Assembly (NCBI GenBank): GCA_963841045.1
Contig: CAWJBD010000001.1
Span: 62,001-126,000, forward strand
Length of the DNA: 64,000 bases
Direction: 5' to 3'
From: Aalborgiella sp963841045
Lineage (GTDB): Bacteria; Pseudomonadota; Gammaproteobacteria; Burkholderiales; Burkholderiaceae_C
Below the pieces are notes generated by a model, which saw nothing but the letters and a program-made list of their open reading frames with translations, made no database searches and was not told where the DNA came from. The translations under genes were made by a program, and so were the position numbers. This document shows, one piece after another, positions 31,991 through 40,104 of the stretch (its first letter is position 1; each line of letters opens with the position of its first letter).

Positions 31991-32961
31991 ACACGACGAT
32001 GCAAGAAAACTGGGCTCCGCCATTAACGGTGACAGAAGCCATAGAAAAAGGCGCTCAGTTACTGACCAAAGCCGGCGTATCTTTCGGACATGGCACTTTG
32101 AACGCTTGGGATGAAGCTGCTTGGTTGGTGCTGTGGCAATTGGGTTTACCTTTAGATACGCCTCTAGATACGCCTTCTGAAACGCCTTTAAATGCCAATA
32201 CTGAAAGCGCTGATTCAAACAGTATTTATATACAAAATCAGCCTGTATCCGGCGTAGATATTGCCAAGATTGCTACACTTTTTGAAGCGCGTATCACTAC
32301 ACGCAAACCCGCCGCGTATTTGACGCAAGAAGCTTGGTTGCAAGGCGTTCCTTTTTATATTGACGAACGCGCCATCGTACCGCGCAGCCACATTGCGCAA
32401 CTGTTAGCAGATGGCAGTTTTGATGACTGGCTGGGGCCGCACACGCAACAGGTTTTGGACATGTGCACGGGCAATGGCAGTTTGGCTGTATTAGCGGCGA
32501 TGACCTACCCCGAAACCCATGTGACAGGCGCAGATATCTCCATCGATGCATTGGCGGTGGCACACATCAACGTTGCCAAACACCACATGCAAAATCGCAT
32601 CAGCTTGATTGAGTCCAACGGCTGGAACGCATTGCAAGGGCAAGTGTTTGATTTGATTTTGTGCAACCCTCCCTACGTCAACAGCCAAAGCATGAAAGCG
32701 CTTCCCGCTGAATATTTAGCGGAGCCCGACTTGGCTTTGGCCGGTGGCTCTGACGGCATGGACTTTATACGCACTTTCTTTGCGGGCGCCAGTCAACACA
32801 TGAGTGAGCATGCTGTCATCGTTTTAGAAATAGGCAATGAACGCGACTATTTCGAAAAAGCCTTTCCTGATTTGGCAGTTGATTGGCTAGAGACAGCTGC
32901 GGGATGGGACCAAGTGTTGTTGGTGACAAAAAATGCTTTGCAAAATCACCTGAATCAGTAA
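31987..32961 (+). CDS. prmB: Ribosomal protein L3 N5-glutamine methyltransferase PrmB, with in-frame repeat insertion
   Basis: A SAM-dependent methyltransferase that modifies a glutamine of ribosomal protein L3. SAM motif I is DMCTGNGSLAV at 158-168 and the catalytic NPPY is at 227-230, followed by VNSQSMKALPAEY, which is characteristic of PrmB rather than PrmC. At 324 residues it is somewhat longer than I expect for PrmB. The excess lies at residues 56-97: a repeated DTPLDTPSETPLN tract (12-bp tandem units) and then SIYIQNQPVSGVDIAKI, the translation of a dispersed element. The frame stays open, so the insertion is probably tolerated in the loop before the helical N-domain contacts the catalytic domain. 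The 3' end overlaps the end of comEC. Confidence 0.92.
   Translation: MNTTMQENWAPPLTVTEAIEKGAQLLTKAGVSFGHGTLNAWDEAAWLVLWQLGLPLDTPLDTPSETPLNANTESADSNSIYIQNQPVSGVDIAKIATLFEARITTRKPAAYLTQEAWLQGVPFYIDERAIVPRSHIAQLLADGSFDDWLGPHTQQVLDMCTGNGSLAVLAAMTYPETHVTGADISIDALAVAHINVAKHHMQNRISLIESNGWNALQGQVFDLILCNPPYVNSQSMKALPAEYLAEPDLALAGGSDGMDFIRTFFAGASQHMSEHAVIVLEIGNERDYFEKAFPDLAVDWLETAAGWDQVLLVTKNALQNHLNQ
32224..32276 (-). repeat. Dispersed ~60-bp element, copy 4 (in frame within prmB)
   Basis: TTATATACAAAATCAGCCTG, then TATCCGGCGTAGATATTGCC and a degenerate AAGATTGCTAC end. It is translated as YIQNQPVSGVDIAKIA, the same frame and sense as the copies in hemD and comEC. Confidence 0.82.
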
Positions 32962-34256
32962 TTTGGCTCAAGTTCTGGCAATTGATGGTGCCAGTACCGT
33001 TGGTTTTCTGCGCGGTGACAGCGCACTTCTTTGGGCTTTGATGACGTCCACATCACCGCACCACAATGTGGCGAATCTATCACTCGAATTTGTCGTTCTT
33101 GGTAGCGCGCCATCACCTCAGGGACTGGGTGTTTGAACCGATTGCGGTAACCCGCTTGCACAATGGCCAAAGTCTGGTTTCACGGCATCCAAAAAAGGTG
33201 TGCTGGATGATGTTTTGCTGCCATGGTGTGGCACCAAGAGCACTGTGCTTTGCAAAGACTCAGGCAAGTCAAGCGCATTCGCCAGCAATCGAAGTTCCTG
33301 TGTTTGCTCAATGTCAGCAGTCAGCAAAACGCTGCTGCCTTTTCCATTTTTGTCCGTGGTCGCACTCACACCCTTGCTGCTGATACGAAGTACACAGCTC
33401 AAGGCATTGGGCTTTTGCGGGGTGTTGTAGTCCTTGCCAGTGGGATGCAACACCGCAAAGTCAACACCATCCCATTGCCACTTTTGTCCAGCTTCACAGC
33501 GTGTGGCCTGTTTGATGTTTTGAAGTTCATTACTGGCTTCAACCGAACTCACAAACTGTGCAGCAGGGTGACTGGCCAATACCGATTTGATGCCGCCAGC
33601 GTGGTCGCTGTCGCGATGGCTCAGCATCACCATGTCAAGCCGTTCGCCCATGGCACGCAAGAGCGGTACCAACACACGATGCCCTGCATCACTTTCAACC
33701 GAATAGCGCGGCCCTGCATCGTAAAGCAGCGTGTGATTTTGGGTGCGTATAACGACCGCATTGCCTTGTCCAATATCTGCCGCCAGCAGTTCAAACTGTC
33801 CTGACTCGGGTCGGGGCGCTTGCCACAACAACACTGGCAACAGCAGTGACAAACCCAATGCGCGCAATTTCCACTGCCATTTTCGATTTTGCACCATGGG
33901 CAAGACCAAAATCAAACCACCCATGATGCCCAGCATTGACAAATACCAAGGTGCAGCAGCAACTGAAAATGTTGCAAACGGCAGTTGAGACAAATAGGTC
34001 AATACCGTCGACAAAACCTGCACAGACCATGCCGCCATATCCCAAACGGGTGCAGCGAATGCGCCAATCAATGACAAAGGTGTCACCACCAAAGTCACCC
34101 AAGGAATGGCCAGCAAATTCGCCAACAAGCCCACCACGGATACTTGACCAAACAACATCAAGGTCAATGGCGTTAATGCCAATGTGATCACCCACTGCTC
34201 GCGCAACAATGCCAACAATCGCCGCCCTGTACCTGAGAATGCTACTCGCACACCAG

Positions 34257-34332
34257 TCCGTTCGGGTTGAGCTTGTCGCCACCATTTTTCATTCTCATCA
34301 CCACCCCCTTCGACAGGCTCAGGGTGAACGGA
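34257..34332. repeat. Inverted REP pair inside comEC
   Basis: CCGTTCGGGTTGAGCTTGTC and, about 30 bp later, CTTCGACAGGCTCAGGGTGA followed by ACGG are imperfect inverted copies of the common proteobacterial REP sequence. They are read as RSVHPEPVEGGG and QAQPERTGVR in ComEC, between LFATDKNQL and LREQWVITLALTPL. Confidence 0.85.
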
Positions 34333-35477
34333 TCTAAGCTGATTTTTATCCGTCGCAAACAACACCGCCACTGCCACAAAGCTCAACCAAAAGCCCGCTT
34401 GCAGCAAAGCCCAAGGGTCAACCACCACCACAATCGCACAGGCCATTGTCCAAACCACGTACCACGGCCAGCGATGGCCCGATAGTTTGAGCAAGCTCAC
34501 CGTGGCCAACATCAAAATTGTGCGTTGGGCGGGCACCCCCCAGCCACTGAATGCCGCATAAGCTGTCGCCAACAACACGCCCCCTACCAAACCGGCAGAG
34601 GGTGCAGGAAAATACAAACACAATGTGCTTGACCAGGATTTGCGCCGCCACAACCAAGCCACCACACCAGCCGCCACCCAAGCGAACAAGGTGATGTGCA
34701 AGCCAGAAATGCTCATCAAATGCGCCACACCGGTTGCGCGAAAAATATCCCAATCGGCGCGGTCAATCGCCCGTTGGTCACCGGTCACCAAAGCGGCCAC
34801 AACGCCGCGTTGTTTGATGTTATGCCAGCGTTGTTTGATGTGAGACGCCAGCAGCGTTGGAAAACAACAGACGTTCAAAAACCGCATCACGCACTTTGGT
34901 TCTCAATCTTTCTATGCTGTACTTCCATGTGTCACCGAGCTTTTTGGGCGGCACATCATTTGCTGTCGCTCGCACATAGCCGGTGGCTTGCACACCTTGT
35001 TCCCATTGGTAAAGTTCGTAGTCAAAACCGTGCGGATTGCTGTTGCCATGAATGGCTTTGAGCCGCACCGTCATTTGCCAGCGTTCGCCTGGCTTGATGG
35101 TTTGCGGTTTGCCTTGCAGCTCAAATTGAGGCACAGGCATGGTTGTTGTGGCTGAAGTGGCTACAGACGTGTTGGCTTCGGTTCGGTATGCGCCGCTGTA
35201 CCAACTCAGTTCAATCAGCTTTGGCAATGTGACTGCAGTTTCAATTTCTGCTTGCTCGACTGCGAACCGAAATCGCAAACCCACTTCACTTTGTTGCGGC
35301 ATGGCGGCAACGATGCCTGTGACTTGAATGTCTTTGCCCTCCAATTCAGCGGGCAAGGCTTGCGCGCTGTACACACTGGCACGCCAACCAGTGACACCAA
35401 ACGCCATACCGGCCAACGCCAAGCTAAGTATGCTGACATGGCAGTGGTGGAAAACGCTTTAACCACGTATTCTTAAT

Positions 35478-35549
35478 TGCTATATATTTAATAGCACTAT
35501 AGGAAATCAATACGCCGGCTACGGCCGAAATAGCCAAATATATTTGGAT
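35478..35549 (+). repeat. Dispersed ~60-bp element, copy 5 (in comEC N-terminus)
   Basis: GCTATATATTTAATAGCACT, then AATCAATACGCCGGCTACGG. Read on the minus strand it encodes ISAVAGVLISYSAIKYIA in the ComEC N-terminal frame, in register with the HemD insertion. Confidence 0.85.
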
Positions 35550-35634
35550 GTCAGACAAAATCGGCTGCCACAGCTGCCCAGCGCTGCCCAAGACCCATGC
35601 CAGCAAACTGGGCATCATGTTTGACACCTGATAT

Positions 35635-36942
35635 TTAGCCTAATAGGGCGGCTTTTTTCCATGTTTGCGCAGCGATGTCCAACTCGCCACGCTGCTCTGC
35701 CAATTCAGCCAATGCGATCCATGCTTGGTGCTGCAAAGACTGGTTCTCAGAACTTGTTAAGCGCGGCGCAGCCAATTGCAGGAGTTGTTGCGCCTTGCCC
35801 CACAATTTGCGTGCTTTGCAAGCCATGCCAGCCAAATACTGCAAACGCGCATCGCGTGGGTTGTTGATTTGAGCTTGCTCTATTTTGGCAAACCAGTTGT
35901 CGTCCATCGCCGTCAAAGTGGTTTGCATGGTTTGCACCAAAATCACTTGGCTTGCAGCGGTCAACTCCGGTGCACCAGCCACCATTTTGTCCCAGGCAGG
36001 CAGCAACCAAGTGCGGATTTGCTGTGCATCACCATCCAATTTGGCCAAGCAACTGGCAGCATGTATGGCAATATCGGCTTGCTTGCGTTCATCCGCATCC
36101 AAACCACGCCATACTGTTTGCAACTGCGCCACATCATGCGCATCGCTCAACATGCGTGTGATCAAACTGCGCAATAAACTGTGTGAAGCGTTGCTTGAAA
36201 ACGCGCGGTGTTTGGCCAACAAACGCGTGGTCTCTAAAGCGACATTCAAGGAGTGCGCATTGAAATGATCGAGTTGCGAAGCTTTCAGTTTCAAACGCAA
36301 AGCCGCTGTGCGACGCGCAGCACCCTGCGATAAAACATTGAGCCAGCGCAAAGCGCCTGCTGCATCGCGGTCATCTAACGCCCATTGGGCTGCCAACATT
36401 TGCGTGCCTTCGCGGGTTTCTTGCGAGGCTTTGGGGTTGTTGTGCTCCAAGGCCAAATTCAAATGCTCATCCCGCACCACTTTGTCTTGCAAAGCATGCG
36501 CACTCTGTGCCACCATCACATGCGCCAACGCACGCAACTGGGGCGCATTTTCAAGTCGATTGTCTGAGTTCTTAGATCCAAGCACATCGCCCATGGCTTT
36601 GTCCATGTCCAAAGCCGCCAATGCTGCTTTGCGTGCACGCAAATAACGACCCGCCATGAAATGCGATTGTGCATTGAACAAATGCGCATTCAAAGCGCGC
36701 TCTTTCTGCAAACTGCGCCACTGTTTGGCTTGCTTGGGCAATGCGAACAACACCGACAAAGCACGCAAAGCAAAGTACAACAACACAAAGCCTGCTGCCA
36801 ATAATGCCAAAGCAAAATTCAGTGACACATCGACCCGATTGGGCGGCCAAAACAGGGTCACCGTCGCGCCGTTGTTCCCCGCAAACAAGGCGCTTAAAAC
36901 GGCAATCGCAAAAATTGCTAAGAACCAAAGTGCAGCACGCAT
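35635..36942 (-). CDS. hemY: HemY-like protoheme-biosynthesis-associated TPR protein
   Basis: A 435-residue inner-membrane protein of the proteobacterial HemY family (not the protoporphyrinogen oxidase of the same name). The N-terminus has two membrane segments (about 4-22 and 43-68), then the HemY_N pattern (AHLFNAQSHFMAGRYLRARKAALAALD), followed by helical TPR-like repeats to the C-terminus (WIALAELAEQRGELDIAAQTW). It is the last gene of hemC-hemD-hemX-hemY and probably scaffolds heme-pathway enzymes; the precise role in the family is unsettled. Confidence 0.9.
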   Translation of the reverse strand: MRAALWFLAIFAIAVLSALFAGNNGATVTLFWPPNRVDVSLNFALALLAAGFVLLYFALRALSVLFALPKQAKQWRSLQKERALNAHLFNAQSHFMAGRYLRARKAALAALDMDKAMGDVLGSKNSDNRLENAPQLRALAHVMVAQSAHALQDKVVRDEHLNLALEHNNPKASQETREGTQMLAAQWALDDRDAAGALRWLNVLSQGAARRTAALRLKLKASQLDHFNAHSLNVALETTRLLAKHRAFSSNASHSLLRSLITRMLSDAHDVAQLQTVWRGLDADERKQADIAIHAASCLAKLDGDAQQIRTWLLPAWDKMVAGAPELTAASQVILVQTMQTTLTAMDDNWFAKIEQAQINNPRDARLQYLAGMACKARKLWGKAQQLLQLAAPRLTSSENQSLQHQAWIALAELAEQRGELDIAAQTWKKAALLG

Positions 36943-38124
36943 TTAACGCCCCGCTGCAGCCACAGTCAATGCGGCCAATGACTCTTCCAAACCAGGAATC
37001 GCCAGGCTCGCCAACTGTGTCTGCGATTGTTGCAACAAACTGAATGCCTGCTTGGCAGCCGGCGTACCCGCGTCTGTGTATTTGCGCAAATCTGCGTTGA
37101 CCGTTGCCAAGTCAGATTTGGCACTGGCAAACTGACGGCTCAACACACCCATGCGGGCATTGAGCACCCGCAGCTTCAAGTTTTCACGTAAGAAGAAGAT
37201 TTGCTCAGGCGAAGCAAGCACCGCATCTGGGTGCGCGATTTGGCTCACCCGCACCAGCTTGCCCGATTCGGCACGCACTGCCAACCAAATTTGTTGCAGC
37301 CACGCTGAGACTGTTTTTTGCAGTTCATTCGCGACATTGGTCGTCATGGCCAGCTTGATGTCCTTGCAGGGATTGTTACTAGCCTCCTGCGCGCTCTCAG
37401 GCTTTGCAGTGGTGATGCCGCTGTGTCGGCTGATTTAGTGTCCCACCGCATTGCTGGCTGGAAGCGTGTCAATCAATCGTGTTAATTCGTCCAGTTTGCC
37501 CATTAAATTGGGCACATCGGTCACGGTGGCGGCTTTGATTCGCGCAGCATCGTTGCTCAAGGCACGTCGCACCGTGTTCAGGCGCGGTTGGGCTGATTTA
37601 CTCAGCCGCACATCGGCAGTTTTCAGTGCCGCCAACAATGGTTCGACGCTGCCGGTCAACTGCGCTTGCTGTTGTGCCAATCGCAAAGCCGATTCAATGT
37701 CGACTACCAAATTTTCATCGCGCGAACGCGACAAGCTTTGCATTAAATCTTCCAGCTGACTGCGCTGCAAAACCACTTCGCTTAATTTGGCTTCGTTCAA
37801 GGACGAACGCGCCACTGCTTCACGCGCCAGTTCTTGCGCGTTTTTGGCCAAGCTGCGCGCTTCGATGCTGATGGTACTGGCGTCAGCACTTTGGCGCGCC
37901 AAATGCTCTTGAATGCCATTCAATTTGCGCCATAAATAGGCTGTGGCCAATATGGATATTGCCAATGCTGCTATGGTTGCGATAGCAAGTTTGGGATATT
38001 GATTGAATAGATTGCGCCCTGCAAACTGATTTGCAGACCCCAGCGTTGCAGCCATATCGGTGACTGCATCCTGATTAGGAGATGGATTGTCTGAATGTGC
38101 GGGAATTTGGGCGGCTTCGGTCAT
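36943..38124 (-). pseudogene. hemX: HemX-family protein (uroporphyrinogen-III C-methyltransferase-like), internal stop
   Basis: Two minus-strand segments lie in the same frame, separated only by one TAA at 37,435-37,437. The first (38,124-37,435) has a cytoplasmic leader, a membrane segment (LAIATIAALAISILATAYLW) and a coiled coil (SLAKNAQELAREAVARSS). The second resumes after 29 codons with AVRAESGKLVRVSQIAHPDA and PEQIFFLRENLKLRVLNARM, the conserved C-terminal part of HemX. The interrupted region is a low-conservation linker, so either a nonsense substitution or a miscall explains it. The start overlaps the hemD stop (ATGA). The family's catalytic activity is doubtful; the name derives from Escherichia coli. 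Confidence 0.82.
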
Positions 38125-38978
38125 ACCAGTGATTCTATAGAAGTCACCACATCGGATAGCAGCGGGCGTGACTCACAAACAACACCAAAACCCGCCCGCT
38201 TGGCCGCTTGTGCAATGCGCGGGTGCGTCGCAATGGCTTTGGCTGCTGACCAATCAATCTGTGTCACCATGCGGCTCAAGTTGTCAATCGCCTCAGAACT
38301 GCTGAACAACCACACCGAACCATCACGGCTGGCTTCTTCAATCCATGCCATTTGTTCAGCGGTAAACACAGGCGCACGCCGCTCGTAACTCACCACCGTG
38401 TCAACTTGCACGCCTGCACTTGTGAGCTGGTCTGCCAACCAAGGGCGGCCATTCATCAGGGTTAGATTGTCGGCAGAGCTTTGTTGTGTGGTGCCACGAA
38501 CGATGAGCACCCGATCGCCCGTTTTGACTTGGCTGCGCACACGTTCCCACAAAGCTTCAGAATCAAATTGCGCAGCATCATTCGCTGGCGCATCAATCAA
38601 ATGGGTAGCTATACCTGCTGCCAACAATGCTTTGGCGGTACCAGGTCCAGTAGCCCAATAGCGCGGTGTTCAATTGACTGATGCTTGCTCAATATTTTTT
38701 GATGCTATATTATTAATAGCACTGTAGGCAATATTTACGCCGGATACAGCCTGATTTTTCATATAAAAATGGCGCACAGCGTTGCTGCTGACAAACATGA
38801 TGGCAGCGTAGTGTGACGCATTGTCTCTGGCTACTGCAACTGCATCTGCGACTACTTGGGAGTCTTTTGCAGCAGCAATTTCAATCAATGGCAAGGCAAT
38901 GGCTTCTAAATCTTTGGCTTGCAACTGTGCCACCCAAGTTTGCGCCTCAAGCAGCGGACGGGTGACGATGACTTTCAT
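38121..38978 (-). pseudogene. hemD: Uroporphyrinogen-III synthase HemD, repeat inserted and internal stop
   Basis: HemD closes and inverts ring D of hydroxymethylbilane to give uroporphyrinogen III. The N-terminal half (VIVTRPLLEAQTWVAQLQ, ALPLIEI and AIMFVSSNAVRHF) is followed by about 25 residues encoded by a dispersed element (YMKNQAVSGVNIAYSAINN). A TGA at 38,670-38,672 then interrupts. The same frame resumes with PRYWATGPGTAKALLAAGIA and runs through VLIVRGTTQQS and WLFSSSEAIDNL to 38,121. Apart from the TGA no frame change is needed. An essential heme gene with one stop suggests a base miscall or a very recent lesion. Restored length of about 285 residues equals the family length plus the insertion. 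Confidence 0.87.
38703..38767 (+). repeat. Dispersed ~60-bp element, copy 6 (in frame within hemD)
   Basis: GCTATATTATTAATAGCACT, then GTAGGCAATATTTACGCCGG, then ATACAGCCTGATTTTTCATA. It is translated on the minus strand as YMKNQAVSGVNIAYSAINN, aligned with the PrmB and ComEC peptides. Confidence 0.9.
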
Positions 38979-39004
38979 GCCTATTTTTCCCTAAACGTCC
39001 TGCG

Positions 39005-39966
39005 CTATTCAGCTTGCTTGACCGTTTTGCGTGCCCCACGTGCAATCAGCATGTCTGCAACTTGTGTGCCCATCAGAGCGGCAGCGTCCAATGTGTTGGG
39101 TGTTTGGCTGGCATCGGCTGTCACCAAACCTTGAATCGGCTTGGTCGCAGGTATTTCTTCGGTAGCTCCCCAAGCCGCTTGCAATTGCAGCGCCGCGCCT
39201 TGCCAAACGGCATGCGCCGCCAATGGCATAGAGCAACTGCCACCTAAAGCGCGGCTAACGGCGCGTTCTGCGCTCACAGCCATCCAAGTCGGTTGGTGTG
39301 ACAAAGGCGCAAGTGCCGTGATTAAATCGACGCGATTGGCTTTGATTTCTATGCCCAATGCACCCTGCCCTGCGGCGGGCAACATTTGCTTGGTCTCAAA
39401 CACCGCTTTGATGCGCGACGCCAAGCCCAAACGTTTCAGCCCAGCTGCCGCCAATATCATGGCGTCAAATTGCCCTTCGTCCAGCTTGCGCAAACGGGTA
39501 TCTAAATTGCCTCTGAGCGGCACGATCTTGATATCAGGTCGCAAATTTTTCAACAACACAACACGCCGCAAGCTGGATGTGCCCACCGTTGCGCCTTGTG
39601 GCAAAGCAGCCAAGTTGGCAAAGTGGTTCGACACAAAGGCATCGCGTGGGTCTTCGCGTTCCATCACGCAAGCCAGCGCAAAACCTTCTGGCAAATCCAT
39701 GGGTACGTCTTTGAGCGAATGCACGGCAATGTCGGCACTGCCGTCCAACAGCGCGTTTTCCAACTCTTTCACAAACAAACCCTTACCACCGACTTTGCTC
39801 AAGCTGCGGTCTAAGATTTGATCGCCCAAGGTCGTCATGCCCAGCAGTTTGACGTTATGGCCTCTGGCTTCCAGCAGCGCTTTGACATGTTCGGCTTGCC
39901 ACATCGCCAAACGGCTTTCACGGGTGGCAATGGTGATATGCGATGGGGTAACGGGTTGCTATGCAT
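39005..39966 (-). CDS. hemC: Porphobilinogen deaminase HemC (start region frameshifted)
   Basis: Hydroxymethylbilane synthase polymerises four porphobilinogens on a dipyrromethane cofactor. The cofactor Cys lies in LGGSCSMPLAAHA, and IAVHSLKDVPMDLP, TSSLRR and LRGNLDTRLRKLDEG are conserved. The uninterrupted frame from ATG 39,910 lacks the family's essential start TRESRLA. Those residues are present just upstream in the same frame (ITIATRESRLAMWQAEHVK), but the only suitable ATG (39,966, MHSNPLPHR) is in another frame, so an indel near 39,930 is likely. It is the first gene of the heme cluster and divergent from ppc, a common Burkholderiales arrangement. Confidence 0.92.
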
Positions 39967-40104
39967 GTTGGTAGTGTTCAAGCGTGAAATGCGTTTTGGT
40001 AAACTAAACGGTCTATCGATACACCAGCCGTGAGTTTAATCGCTACTGCATCTTCATTACTTGATTATCAGCAAACTCATACACCAAGGTCGAATCTCCC
40101 AAAC

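Larger units (their letters stand above)
32955..35627 (-). pseudogene. comEC: DNA internalisation competence protein ComEC, three frameshifts
   Basis: ComEC is the inner-membrane channel for single-stranded DNA in natural transformation. Pieces in order: an N-terminal membrane region (35,627-35,424); an OB-fold-like region (35,422-34,820, FELQGKPQTIKPGERWQMT and NPHGFDYELYQWEQGVQATG); a competence membrane domain (VTGDQRAIDRADWDIFRATG and HLMSISGLHITLF); and a metallo-beta-lactamase-like domain (DIGQGNAVVI, SHRDSDHAGG and VPHHGSKTSSS). The last 70 residues (VQAGYRNRFKHPVPEVMARY) lie in another frame down to 32,955. Shifts are needed near 35,430, 34,850 and 33,165. Restored length of about 890 residues exceeds the usual size because a dispersed element and a REP pair are translated within it. 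It follows hemY by 8 bp. Confidence 0.87.

Noticed and set aside
36943..37347. Independent small gene between hemX and hemY
   Set aside because: It is in the same frame as hemX and matches the HemX C-terminal region, so it is the 3' part of hemX.
37435..38672. Alternative genetic code explaining stops in hemD (TGA) and hemX (TAA)
   Set aside because: Both TGA and TAA are used as normal terminators by neighbouring genes, and two different stops would have to be reassigned.
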